Below, one piece after another: positions 1 to 13,861 of a stretch of DNA of 48,014 nt. Made by a program: the position numbers and the translations under genes. The stretch's first letter is position 1, and every line of letters begins with the position of its first letter. The notes beneath the pieces are model-generated. The model did no database searches. It saw only the letters and a program-made list of their open reading frames with translations, and had not been told where the DNA came from. Origin of the DNA: Beroe ovata (Eukaryota; Ctenophora; Nuda; Beroida; Beroidae); contig CAMPET010000156.1 in the NCBI GenBank assembly GCA_946803715.1, forward strand, positions 88,344 through 136,357. The letters run 5' to 3'.

Positions 1-959
1 ACACAGACATCTTACGCAGATCATGAATATACGTCAGACAAACACGGCGCTGTTAAGGTTGTAATTTCGGAAATGTACGGATTCCCTGTCAGCAAGAGAT
101 AAAATGAACAATGAACAATGATCATAATAATAGGACCTCTTGAGAATTCATGAGATAAAAATGTCGGAATTATATTTTTATTCAACTCTCTCACGCACAT
201 ACAAATACAAAAGGACATCTGATAATGATGATATTCTATTTTTTGACAATATTTATTATTTCTCGGTATATCGGGTTAATTTCTGTCATAACGTCTTTCC
301 GCTTTGTTACAATACGCATTTGTCCACTTCCAGACAACTCATTTTGTTGTCTCCTCGGCCCTAGGCCTACGTCATTCTTGCTTTTCACTTCTCCCCTCTT
401 TTCCACTTCTTTTTCCTACACTGATCGCCGCCTCCCTCTCTCAGCCCCTCACACCTCCCCATCCCTCAATCTCTTTACCCTCACCACTTTTCCCCTCACT
501 CTCTTTCCCCCTCACTCTCTTTTCCCCCTCACCATTTCCCCAGTCCTCATTCTCTAAAGTCATTGTTGTCATTGAAATGGGTGAAGTTACGCGTGGTACT
601 ATAATCTGGGGCATGCTGTTGCTGCATAACTATGATAGTTGAATATTATGTTCGTACAGCTGTTGCTCGTCAACACGCACACTGACAAACTCACTTTAAA
701 CACGTTATACTGTGATAATCCTGTCGCCATTTGCAAGTAATAACAACACTCCTAGATAGGACACTCATATAACGTCACACTTTTTCTATGTTACAATTCG
801 GAAAAAACACACGCTCTCCTGTGCTTATTATACAACAGTGGAAAAGACCGACACTCGACAGTGCCACAACACATTGAGTCACGGGAATCATTTCAATCAT
901 ATAGGAAAATGCGAAAGAAAGTAAACTTTATAACGCCCCACTAAATAATCTTTGCTTAG
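1..959. other. non-coding, probably FAK intron
   Basis: No supported exon is visible here. The stretch ends in a splice acceptor (AG at 958-959) for the first FAK exon, so it is probably intron. About 340-560 is strongly pyrimidine-rich on the plus strand (CCTC/CTTT runs). The open frames crossing it are low-complexity by-products. The FERM-domain exons of FAK must lie outside the window. Confidence 0.6.
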
Positions 960-4806
<3,847 letters not shown>

Positions 4807-5997
4807 AACCTCACATTTACTCTCCCCACACAACCTAATCGCAACTCCCCTGCCCCCGCCCCCTCTCTCTCTCCAACTCCTCTTTTCGTTTGGGATTAAG
4901 TGGATGGACCTGTATCCGGACATGGATGATTGATGGTATCTGGGTATTGTTTGAAAGTTGATTTTGAAACCACTTAATGCGCAAGCTTTAGCTATCCTTA
5001 AACCGTGTGAGGTTTCATTGATTATTCCGGGCGTTCAAATGTTAACTAGGTGACAAACTAGACCCTGTGTGTAAGAAACATGAAACAGATCATGAGAATT
5101 GCCCTCACTGAAAGTGGGACTTATTCCCAATGATATCGTCAAGACGCTGGAGGTTTTGTTTTATTTTGATTCTTAGACTGTTTTGATTGTTTTGTTATAA
5201 TAATGAAGTAGTGACACAATAACGTACCGTTTAACGTGAACATTTATAATTTAATTTCGTGTTATAAAAAGTTGAGCGTATCCACTATCCGGCCAGTACA
5301 GTTTGCTTTCAAGTGTCACAGCCTTGCTTCAATCCCCTGCGAATCGATTTTCCGGATATGCAATTAGATTATTTGTTTTCTTTTCATTTCTGAATTATGG
5401 ACTGTATGTGTCACTGTACTGGTCGTTGGGAGATTTGATTTTGCATTTTGCGGCATGCCTGTTTCACCTAGATTGATGTTCCTTGCAAGTATTTGTTGTA
5501 TTTACCTATGCCAATTTGTTAAGTATGATTTTGTTTTGCAAATTTATTTAAACTTATTTTTATTTTCATGAACACGTTCATAGGTGACTTTCAATCGTTC
5601 AATTTTGAACTTCAAAATTGACTTTGAATTTGATCTGATTATGATTCTGATTACACGTCATCGCTTCGAATAGTTATGAGATTTCCCTAATACTCCATAT
5701 ATTTTGACATTGCATTTGCACAAAATTTCAATATCAATTCATGCTCACTATCACCAGTTGCAGCGTTTAAGGCTGCGACTATGGTGATAGTCAGATAAAC
5801 AGATAGTGCAGGCGCGGCGTTACCTGGCCAATATACTTATAGTTTGTAGTTGCTATGCTAAAGTACCGCTGCGGCTAGCGATCGCGATGCTGGCCGCAAA
5901 GAATAAGTTTAAACCTGAGATTTAGATTGCAATTGAGTCGAACAAGTTTGTCAAAATGTCACATGCCGCGCGAAACGAAATTTTTGACACTTTTTAG

Positions 5998-6445
5998 GGT
6001 TTTTTCCTACCGCGCCGTCAGCCGCGGTGCCGGGCGCAATTGTAATTCCGCCTGAATTACAGGAATAAAATCCCGATCCCGCCAGCAACTTGTAACATTT
6101 CTGTGCACACGTTGCGCGCCTCTGTTCTACTCAGTGAACTGAAAAGTCGTAGAAAGGAGCAGCGCGCGCGGAGTATTTGGGTCACGCAGCGCGGGAACAA
6201 ACATTTCACCGGCCTACCCTCGCTGGCGGGATTTTATCCCTGGCTGCAGAATAAAAATTGGGTTATAGGTTGCCGGATGTCATATTGTCATCTGTCCACT
6301 GTTTCTTCATGCGCGCGCGCCTTCATCAAAGGCCTGTTTCGGCCTTCGATGAAGGCGCGCGCAACAAACAGTGGACAGATAACATCCGGCAAAAATTGGG
6401 CGGAATGAAAATTGCGCGCACGTCACCGACGGTAGGGTAAAATCC
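5998..6445. repeat. older inverted-repeat element (host of a MITE)
   Basis: Arms near 5998-6051 and 6398-6445 are related in inverted orientation. Both contain a CCTACCG...GTC block and GCGCAATT-x-T-x-ATTCCGCC. A second inner inverted pair (AATAAAATCCCG...GCCAGC near 6063 and GCTGGCGGGATTTTATCCC near 6223) supports a decayed foldback element. Exact ends and target duplication are not clear. Confidence 0.5.
6270..6392. mobile_element. hAT-like MITE, copy 1
   Basis: A 123-base non-coding foldback element. The ends are TTGCCGGATGT at 6270 and its reverse complement ending at 6392. The terminal repeats run through TCTGTCCACTGTTT; the left arm carries an extra CATATTGTC-like insertion. The interior is a GC palindrome (GCGCGCGCCTTCATC against GATGAAGGCGCGCGC). 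The 8-base direct repeat AAATTGGG occurs at 6255-6262 and 6393-6400; on the left, seven extra bases separate it from the element. An 8-base duplication is the hAT pattern. A second copy with the same ends sits at 23765-23858. Confidence 0.8.
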
Positions 6446-6831
6446 TACAAGCCAGCAACCGGGTAGGGAGATATCCTACAATCAAAATCGACACGTTCGA
6501 CATGGTCTATTATGTCATCATAAGATATCTTCGATCGCAGATTGACGTCAACAATTACGCTCAAGTAAACATTTTCATGAGTTAATCTTAAAATATATGT
6601 TGTGAAAGTTACACACGACCCATACTGGATTACAGTTGGTGATGTCTCTTAGAGATGTTGATATGTGTATATTTAAATGCATTCTTGTCAAAAATTTGGT
6701 CATTCCATCTCAATTCAGTTACATGGATTTTTCATAAGTCTTGAATATTTTCCCTCCCATAACCCTTATTTCCTAAGCCTGGATAATGACATATTAAAAA
6801 TTTTCAATAAGTCCTCCTTTGAATACATGAA

Positions 6832-7134
6832 ATGGCCATGGGCCATTCCTTTTGTCTGATCAAGAATATACCTTTTGTTGACAGTGGGTCTGATATTTGG
6901 ACATTTGGCGTCCTGAAAGATGTTAACCTCTCATCAGGAAGAATTTCCCTTCAGTATGATGGTCATGAGGTGAATGTCGGGATCCACATGTTAGAGCCCA
7001 GTGACTACTGTTTAGGTGAACTTTATACTTGTCTTGCTTATAAAGAAAATGACCAACACTTACTGGCAATGATTGTAAGAAAATGTAATGAACTTGACAC
7101 TGATGCATTTCAGTTTTGTTCCAAATTAGATTAG
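6832..7134 (+). CDS. TEN1: CST complex subunit TEN1
   Basis: A 100-residue single-exon protein resembling TEN1, the small OB-fold subunit of the CTC1-STN1-TEN1 complex that binds telomeric and replication-fork single-stranded DNA. The clearest similarity is the run WTFGVLKDVN...GRISLQYDG...VNVGIHMLEPSDYCLGELYTCLAY, matching the family pattern LRTFGRL...VTL...V...LVEPF...GSLYxVLGE, followed by a C-terminal helix (IVRKCNELDTDAFQ). The length is close to human TEN1 (123). The first in-frame ATG of the block is used. An alternative is an upstream exon joining at the acceptor-like TTGTTGACAG just inside the reading frame. It ends 92 bases before DR1 on the same strand. Identification rests on remembered family patterns, not a search. 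Confidence 0.72.
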   Translation: MAMGHSFCLIKNIPFVDSGSDIWTFGVLKDVNLSSGRISLQYDGHEVNVGIHMLEPSDYCLGELYTCLAYKENDQHLLAMIVRKCNELDTDAFQFCSKLD

Positions 7135-7226
7135 CCACTACACCTCTTGCTACTCCTATTATTCATCTTTATCATGGAAACTTATTCAAAGCTTTTGAAT
7201 ATTTCATAATCACACATTTCATAGAA

Positions 7227-7757
7227 ATGGATGATATAGAGGCTATTACACAGCCAGATGATGAGCTCACATTACCAAGATCTGCTGTCAACAAAATGAT
7301 TAAAGAAATACTACCTCACATACGAGTTGCCAATAACTCTAGAGAGTTGATCTTAAACTGCTGCACTGAATTCATTTTGCTGTTATCATCTCAGTCTAAT
7401 GAAATTTGTGAGAAACTACAGAAAAAAACCATACTCCCTGAACATGTGATGGACGCTCTCCATGAACTTGGCTTTGGTGAATATAATGAGGAGATGAAAG
7501 ATGTTTTATCATCATTTAAAACACACTTATCTTCAAGGAATAAAGGCAATAAGAAGTTTGACACAAAGGGACTCTCTGAAGAAGAGCTTATAAAACAGCA
7601 GCAGGCATTATTTGCTGAGGCAAGACAACAGCAATATGACTATGAGCTAGCTCAACATAATGCTGCTGTTGAAGCTGCAACTGCACAATCTATAGCTTTT
7701 ATTCAATCACAATCATCAGTCAACCAAAACAGTGGAGATGATGATGACTATGACTGA
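7227..7757 (+). CDS. DR1: negative cofactor 2 beta (DR1)
   Basis: A 176-residue single-exon protein, the same length as human DR1. NC2-beta pairs with NC2-alpha (DRAP1) through histone folds, binds TBP on promoter DNA and blocks TFIIA/TFIIB entry. The histone fold is plain: LPRSAVNKMIKEILPHIRVANNSRELILNCCTEF, SSQSNEICEKLQKKTILPEHVMDALHELGFGEY. It is followed by the TBP-binding helix region and the EEELIKQQQALFAEARQQQ segment typical of the family, then an acidic end (DDDDYD). The start at 7227 is the only ATG consistent with the family N-terminus, although the frame stays open further upstream. An AG precedes the ATG closely (TTTCATAG), a possible splice acceptor. An ATTAAA poly(A)-type signal lies about 35 bases after the stop. 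Confidence 0.95.
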   Translation: MDDIEAITQPDDELTLPRSAVNKMIKEILPHIRVANNSRELILNCCTEFILLLSSQSNEICEKLQKKTILPEHVMDALHELGFGEYNEEMKDVLSSFKTHLSSRNKGNKKFDTKGLSEEELIKQQQALFAEARQQQYDYELAQHNAAVEAATAQSIAFIQSQSSVNQNSGDDDDYD

Positions 7758-8254
7758 AAGTTCAATCGAAATCAAAGTATTCATTCAAGATATTCATTAA
7801 AGAAGCTAGATTACCAATTATACTATTTTTAATCATCCTTGATATTAGTTTGACATAAAATTTCAATGAAACGTTTGACTTGAGTCTTGTTCTCTATTCA
7901 ATTTGTCTTTCGACCATTTGTCCTGGTTCTGACAGTGCAGCAAGGGGTTGTAACTCATGATGGACACAATAAAAAAGTTTAAGATAATGCTTCCCTATGC
8001 CATGGCTTCATCTACTCAAACAGATTGCAATTTGCTGTGATGATGCTCATTTATTTTATATCTTATCATTTCATCATTGTTATGAGTTTGGTGGATTATC
8101 TCAACATGGAAATTTATATTGATGAATCTTCTAATAGATAAAACCATTGCACTGAGTAGTGGTATAGTGCTAATTAGTGTAAGTTTTACCTGAATAGTAA
8201 TTTAGTGCTGGTGAATCATTGATGATGTTATTTGTCTCAGTGTAGGACTGTCAT
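7758..8254. other. DR1 3' region and LAMTOR3 upstream
   Basis: AT-rich, no supported coding sequence. It contains the DR1 3' end and, just before 8255, TTTGTCTCAG at 8231-8240, which could be a splice acceptor for an untranslated first exon of LAMTOR3. Confidence 0.5.
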
Positions 8255-8831
8255 ATGGAAGGAACAAAGGAACGACAACTTTGTAATCTACTGAAACGTG
8301 ATGAAACTCTCATTGGTATCGTTATTGCTGAAAAAGAGTCAGCTGTTCCAGTTTTGACATGTTTCAGCCCCTCCCATTCTGACTTGAGTGATCGACATAG
8401 ACCGCTCATAGCATCAACAATTACTCTCATGCGAAACTCCAACAAACTTGGTGAGCTATATCTGAAATTATAAGTGGTTCTTCTTAACGATTCTATATAA
8501 GAAAGGTCCGACGATTTACTGATAGGATATTCCAGGATTGGGAGAGACAAGGAGAGTATGTACAACATATGAGGACAAAAACGTGGTCAACGTTTTCTAC
8601 AAACAGTGGATTATCATCATCGTTGGACAAAAAGACAGTTCTCTAGGTATGAAATTTGTGCATTACCTCAGTGTCACAATTCCACCGCATTTCTGTCGTT
8701 TTGAGATAGTTCACCTTCTCATTTCGCAGAGTAGGTTAATACTAAATAGATGTCTCTCAGGAGCAATGCTTTCCTTAGAAGAAGACTTATTCCAGTGTAC
8801 GGATGATCTACCAGTTATACCAGTCGATTAA
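8255..8831 (+). CDS. LAMTOR3: Ragulator subunit LAMTOR3 (MP1)
   Basis: Exons 8255-8450, 8536-8646 and 8761-8831, joined in phase, give 125 residues (human 124). LAMTOR3 is a roadblock-fold scaffold that pairs with LAMTOR2 in the Ragulator complex on late endosomes and lysosomes, anchoring Rag GTPases for mTORC1 and MEK1/ERK signalling. Family landmarks: AVPVLTC (family GVPVIKV), the LIASTITLMRNSNKLGLG block (family FLSTFALATDQGSKLGLS), YEDKNVVNVFYKQWIIIIVG and the C-terminal GAMLSLEEDLFQ (family GLIVSLEKELAP). The acceptor before 8761 (GTCTCTCAG) is the one that keeps the frame; the earlier candidate at 8728-8729 gives an immediate stop. Sequence is quite divergent from vertebrates, but length and intron phases fit well. 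Confidence 0.85.
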
Positions 8832-9431
8832 TGAATATAAGCTCTAATATTGATGAATCCTCAAGATGAATTATCATCGTGATAGTGTTTCATATCTCAG
8901 TCTGGTAGAAGTAGCAACTGGGTATCTTCCGGAGTTTTTCAATTCCGTGTTGCTTTCGAATTAACATCCATTAAAGTTACTAAATTTTGAAATCGCTCGA
9001 ATTGCACTTATAAGTGTGTGGACTGTGGACTTAGCACCTCTTTTATATCTAATTTCACGCTTGATGTTCCTATAATCCTATTGTGGGTAGATATATGTTC
9101 TGGCATCGATTTATTTTGGACTGAGTTTTGATTTTAGTTCGATTTTTGGCGGATTTTGCTCTATAATATGATTGTTGTATATTGATGGGTTTCGCCCATT
9201 TTTTATTTTTGATTTGTTACTGTATGTGTGTAATGATTTTTAACAGATAACCCTATTTTGTTTAATTCGACTCTTGAAAACGAACGATTGAATTTTTGTA
9301 GCAAACTTATAGCCTATGTATTGTAGTAACTCAATTGCAATCCACCCTTTTATTTCTTTTTATTTATTCGATGGGGTAAGATCGAGCAAATCCCTGTACA
9401 ACTAATTCGTACCGTTTAGCAAGTCTGAGAT
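8832..9431. other. intergenic / LAMTOR3 3' UTR
   Basis: AT-rich sequence between two same-strand genes. I see no coding region, RNA gene or strong repeat in it. Confidence 0.5.
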
Positions 9432-9752
9432 ATGGCATCAAGAGTGGTCGCATCTATTGTTCCTGGGCTACGCACAGTCCAAAGGTCTCTCGTGAGAAAA
9501 TTCCATAACGGTCCTCCCAGGAACCCCCATGGTGAAAATCCGTGGCCCTACCCTCAACAAAAAATGTTCTTTCTCTCCGGCCTCTCTGCCTTCGCTCTGG
9601 CTCTATTCACAGCTCAACAGATAGAGCTCTTCAAGCCCAAGTTTGGAGAGATTGATTGGGAGAAGATCAGGGCCGAGCGTAACGCTGCCGTTGACGAAGC
9701 AGCCGAGGATGAAGATGATGACGACGACGACGACGACGATGATGATGAGTAG
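9432..9752 (+). CDS. small mitochondrial-type membrane protein, acidic tail
   Basis: A 106-residue intronless reading frame. Residues 1-25 are basic and amphipathic with no acids (MASRVVASIV...RSLVRKFHNG), like a mitochondrial presequence. A proline-rich loop (PPRNPHGENPWPYPQQ) precedes one membrane segment, about residues 38-58 (MFFLSGLSAFALALFTA). A short charged stretch (FGEIDWEKIRAERNA) leads to a tail of about 19 Asp/Glu encoded by a GAY repeat. The layout suggests a single-pass inner-membrane subunit. The GEN-P motif before the membrane segment is faintly like COX7C, and the Asp tail recalls the uniporter regulator EMRE, but neither family's core motif is convincing, so I leave it unnamed. 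Coding status is well supported by the composition and the single clean frame. Confidence 0.7.
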   Translation: MASRVVASIVPGLRTVQRSLVRKFHNGPPRNPHGENPWPYPQQKMFFLSGLSAFALALFTAQQIELFKPKFGEIDWEKIRAERNAAVDEAAEDEDDDDDDDDDDDE

Positions 9753-10065
9753 AACGGACAATATAAGTAGCATAGCGACATAGCGTTCCCTAAACCTGAT
9801 CTACTGCTATAGATAACGGAATGATATTCCAACTTTCTGATAAAGTGTGATACCTAACATCAATGAGTTCTAATTTATTAAACTACCGTGTGTGATTGTT
9901 CGTAGTTGTATTTATAAATCATGTTTATCATGCATTATTCTTCTACGATGAATCAATAACTTCGTAAAACAGTTAAGTTTGTTGGAGTTTGCTTTGTAGA
10001 TTGATCATTCGGTTCGATTCCCTCGATAATATAAGATATAAACGCATGGCAAATTCCCCCTGTAG
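9753..10065. other. intergenic
   Basis: Short AT-rich gap. Its end carries a splice-acceptor-like CCCCCTGTAG at 10056-10065, which would begin an exon whose ATG is at 10095. Confidence 0.5.
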
Positions 10066-10094
10066 GCGCGGCTAATGGAATGTGAAGAGGACTA

Positions 10095-10742
10095 ATGTCC
10101 CAGGCTCCTGTCTCCTCGCAGCCCCACAATGTCATCGCCAACCTCACCCCTTTTGTTATTAATGGTCAGACTGTGTACATTGCTCAAGTGAGTAGCGATG
10201 CAACAACATTTCAACAGTCAGAGCAACCATTGCAGTTGCCACAGCAACCGATCATTTCCTCGCAAGCTGAGTTGCCAGCGCAGCAAAATCAGATCCATCA
10301 ACGTTCTCGGCAACAGGTTCTTGGGCAGCAACAACATCAGCTGCCCCAAAATCAATTTCAGCAGCAACAACATTTTCAAGCAAAACAGCAGCAACATCGA
10401 CAACAACCGGGTGGGTTGCTTCTAGCAACCTCAATGAACAATATCGTCACACCTTTCACAGCTATGATAACAGCAGCAAGCTCAGACCAGACAGTGTCAG
10501 GCAACACTATGTCGCCTCTTGGTGGCTACACCACAATGGCTGCCGTCACAACAGTCACTTCCAGTGCCACCACTGTGCAGCCACCTCATCCGAGAAGCAG
10601 TGACAGCAGCAGCGACGTTGTTATCAACACCAATAAGGTTGGCATTGCACCTGATGATATGCCACCGAAATTATTCAAGCAGAGCATCCCGCAAGCAAAC
10701 CTCATTTCGTTGGAAAACAACACCTCCTCATTCGGACATAGG
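10095..10742 (+). CDS. glutamine-rich exon, possible 5' exon of the IRF gene
   Basis: First coding exon of an unidentified protein: 216 codons ending in phase 0 at a donor (AGG|GTGAGT). The start at 10095 lies 29 bases after a likely 5' UTR acceptor. The N-terminus (VIANLTPFVINGQTVYIAQV) is followed by a Gln-rich segment of about residues 36-114 (QQQQ runs) and a Ser/Thr-rich segment (MAAVTTVTSSATTVQ), the look of a transcription-factor activation region. No downstream exon in phase 0 could be matched before 13880. It is on the same strand as the IRF exons and of similar composition, so it could be an N-terminal extension of that gene. IRFs usually carry the DNA-binding domain near the N-terminus, so a separate gene is equally possible. 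Confidence 0.55.
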
Positions 10743-11294
10743 GTGAGTAGCTTTCGAGATAATCACAATTTTGATATCTATCACACAATACACGTCATAT
10801 TTCAAACACATATCAAAGTTTTTCTGTGATTTTTTCTATTTAAGACTATGATATGTGGCGCCTGGCAGATGACTTACGACTGTGTCAAGGACATAAAATG
10901 TATGTCATACATTGTAACACTGTACCTAAGTCCGAATCCCTAATGATTGATTATGCAGAATTGTCAGAATTCCAGTAAAGTTGATTAAGTCCATTAACTC
11001 ATTTATCACCTAACAATGTTTGAACAAAGGATCACTCTTCGAGCCAATATAGTGCAGCGTGGTAAGCCTGTAGCAGGGCTTCTCTTTGACCCAAGCTCAG
11101 TTACAGCTCCACACAATTTGGTTATCGTGCTTCCAAATTCAAGAAATAAGTTTAAGTTCATAAATAATCAACTTGACCCCAGGGTAAATACAATTTTCTT
11201 ATTAAAAAGATAAATTGATTGACGAAAAGGCAGATATTATAAAACTAGTTGCCGTAACTCAGACAACAATTTCAGGAACAATCATTGTCTCATC
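10743..11294. other. intron or intergenic with one unassigned frame
   Basis: Contains an open frame at 11016-11213 (65 codons) with a real ATG. It ends near a donor-like AGG|GTAAAT and cannot be joined in frame either to the Gln-rich exon or to the protease. I do not recognise its product. An acceptor-like AATTTCAG occurs at about 11275, just before the protease ATG, suggesting a spliced 5' leader for that gene. Confidence 0.4.
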
Positions 11295-12398
11295 ATGTTC
11301 ACTGCACTGTTCATCACCCTCCCCTCACTTCTTTGTGTCCTTGTCAGGGGTGAGTATGATATTCATCCCCACGCTCAACACTGTATCGAGAAGGCAAGGA
11401 TATCCACAGCTCTGGAATCTGAAATTGAACTCATGAAGCTATACGAGGAATACCGATTGGAGCATAGTGTCGACCATGGAGAGGAAGAGACAGAAATGAG
11501 ACGTGTGATCTTCAAGCAGAATCTCAAGGTTATAATGGCTCTGAAGAAGAGTTCTCAGATCACATGGCAGGTCGGTATCACACCACTGGCACATCTCACC
11601 GCTGATGAAGTGGAGCTAACGAGAGGTGCTAATTTCTCTTCTGCTCTGCTATCCAGTTTCACAAAGGAACAGCCAGTTCTTGGAGCGGTAGCCACTGCAA
11701 CAGAGGTGGACTGGAGGAAATTAGGAGGAGTTGCAGAAGTGCAGAATCAGCTTGGAGGTACTTGCTGGGCACATGCTGCCGTCGTGCCCATAGAGGCACA
11801 GCTAGCTAAACTCAGTTATTTCCTGGATAATCCTGAACCATTATCCTCACAAGAGTTGGTTGATTGCACTTATAAACCTGACCCAAAGGTAGAAAGAGAT
11901 ATCAATACTGGGGGTACAGATATCGACGCTTGGGAATATATAAAGGAATACAATCACCTCAGCACCAGGAATGACGTTAAAGATGAGGCTTACTATAATC
12001 CGAAGCGATGTAATTCCTTGAGAAGATTCAATGACAACGCACTCGGAAACAATCGGATAACAGGATATAAATGGATATCTGAATCCGCTTTAGATCAGAC
12101 TATTGAGACGATAAGTCCTGTAACAACCACAATGGCAACGAAAGATGCCAAGGGCTTCTCTGAATACAAGGGTGGTGATTTTGACTGGAGGGTGTCTAGT
12201 TGTAAGGAGGGAGCTTACCATATTATGGCTATCATTGGGTATACGCCCACTCAGTACATAGTGAAGAACAGTCACGGTGTAAAGTGGGGCGACAAAGGAT
12301 ACATGTGGTTCCTACGAACAACACCAGCTGGATTCAGCTGCAATTTTTACCAAGGACTCAGATATCCTGTCATAGAAGGAGACGAAGATTTCCAATAA
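11295..12398 (+). CDS. papain-family (C1A) cysteine protease-like protein
   Basis: A 367-residue intronless gene. Signal peptide at about residues 1-18 (FTALFITLPSLLCVLV). An I29-type propeptide follows at about 40-110, with the ERFNIN-like run RRVIFKQNLKVI and the LTADEVE element. The mature domain starts near residue 136 (TEVDWRKLGG). Catalytic residues are recognisable: Gln152, Cys157 (GGTCWAHA), His309 (AYHIMAIIGY) and Asn325 (YIVKNSHG). The order is that of cathepsins L and F and related secreted or lysosomal enzymes. Oddities: the family NQGxCGSCW is NQLGGTCW, so the conserved disulphide Cys is missing and the loop is one residue shorter, and the Trp of NSWG is His. It may be active with altered specificity or be a pseudoenzyme. 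Lack of introns among spliced neighbours could mean retroposition. Confidence 0.85.
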   Translation: MFTALFITLPSLLCVLVRGEYDIHPHAQHCIEKARISTALESEIELMKLYEEYRLEHSVDHGEEETEMRRVIFKQNLKVIMALKKSSQITWQVGITPLAHLTADEVELTRGANFSSALLSSFTKEQPVLGAVATATEVDWRKLGGVAEVQNQLGGTCWAHAAVVPIEAQLAKLSYFLDNPEPLSSQELVDCTYKPDPKVERDINTGGTDIDAWEYIKEYNHLSTRNDVKDEAYYNPKRCNSLRRFNDNALGNNRITGYKWISESALDQTIETISPVTTTMATKDAKGFSEYKGGDFDWRVSSCKEGAYHIMAIIGYTPTQYIVKNSHGVKWGDKGYMWFLRTTPAGFSCNFYQGLRYPVIEGDEDFQ

Positions 12399-13825
12399 CA
12401 TTCCCTGAATCGAATTCTTGATTGTATGATGTTCTCAGCATTTGGTTGCACTTTCCTCAAAAAATTTGTGATCAATTGAAGGTAAGGAGTCCAAATTTCA
12501 AAAAAATTGGTCTTCTAGGAATTGTGCTTTCATTGTCTCAAAAATATAATCCCTGAAAATCCAGTGTTGTGCCGAACTCCTAGAGGCTGTAAGTATGTCT
12601 ATTGAATTCTTGTAGAGTTCGTTGCTCACTGCTCACTTCTCGAAGGCCCCTAAGATAATTTTCTGATACCCGGAATATTGTTTGAAAACTTTTATCTCCG
12701 TCACGAAATTCAACGCACGTGCTGATCTTGAGTGAATCAGGTTTTGAAAGCAGGGAAGGCTCAGTCGGTGGCTGAACTGAATCACTTGACACTGATGAAG
12801 TTGAGTAAGGAGTCGCTGGTCAGTTTTGCTCACCAAACAGCGTTGTAGTGAAGAGTGTTCAGAAGGCAGGGAAGACTTTGATTGATGGGGATGTGTGGAG
12901 TAAGAACCTTATTGTGTACGGTGTCGGAGGTATGGACGTATAAGGAGGTTCAGGATGTCCCGTTTTACTTGGGTCGCCGGGTAGCGGGGGGTTGCTTACT
13001 CTATTTCACTGGCTCGAAACGCTTAGTATGATCAGCGTAGCTTACCATTCGATTGATGCTGAAATTGTTCACGATGTCAGTCCCGAAACAGTAGTAATTA
13101 TGAAACAAGACCGCCATTGGACATAGTTTGTAACTAAGGCACACATTTATGTACTTCGTTATAGTTTCTTCAATTCACGTGACACGTGACACCTTGTTGC
13201 ACACATACACGCACTGCACACATACACACACACACATCACGTCCCACGCATATACACACACTCACACTCACACACACTCACACGAACACCCAGACTCACA
13301 CACATGTCCACAAACACACACTCACACACACACTCACACACATACACNCAATGGGCAATTAATACAGGTTTTCAACAAACGGGAATTTTTCATTCAAAAC
13401 CTCGTAATTTACTAATATCTTAGTGTAGAAATTACAACGGCTCTTTGATTTAGCCTCATTTGGCGCGCCTGCACACGCACACAGACACACACACTCACAC
13501 AAACAAACACATACACGCAGTACACACCCAGAGTACACAGTACACACACAGTAGATACACACACAGTAGGTACACACAGACACAAACACAGACACACATA
13601 TATACACATACACAGACACAGAACACAGTACACAGTCAGTACACACATACACACACACAGTACACACACACACACAGACACACTCACACAATTTAATCAC
13701 ACACCCACACAGTAGGTACACCGTACACACACAGTAGGTAAACACAGACACACAGACACAGACACACATAGACACACACTCACACAATCACACACTCACA
13801 TAGTACACACACACACACACACACN

Positions 13826-13861
<36 letters not shown>

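Larger units (their letters stand above)
4807..6831. other. FAK 3' UTR and intergenic, repeat-bearing
   Basis: No protein-coding region is supported. The first part is presumably the FAK 3' untranslated region. About 5740-6480 is markedly more CpG-rich than its surroundings and holds an inverted-repeat element with a second element nested inside it. The remainder to 6831 is AT-rich and probably includes the upstream region of TEN1. Confidence 0.6.

Noticed and set aside
8730-8831. LAMTOR3 third exon starting at 8730
   Set aside because: Joining there gives GAG TAG, an immediate stop; the acceptor at 8759-8760 keeps the frame and the family C-terminus.
9432-9752. Naming the acidic-tailed protein EMRE (SMDT1)
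   Set aside because: The Asp tail and single span agree, but the membrane-segment sequence and the distance to the tail do not.
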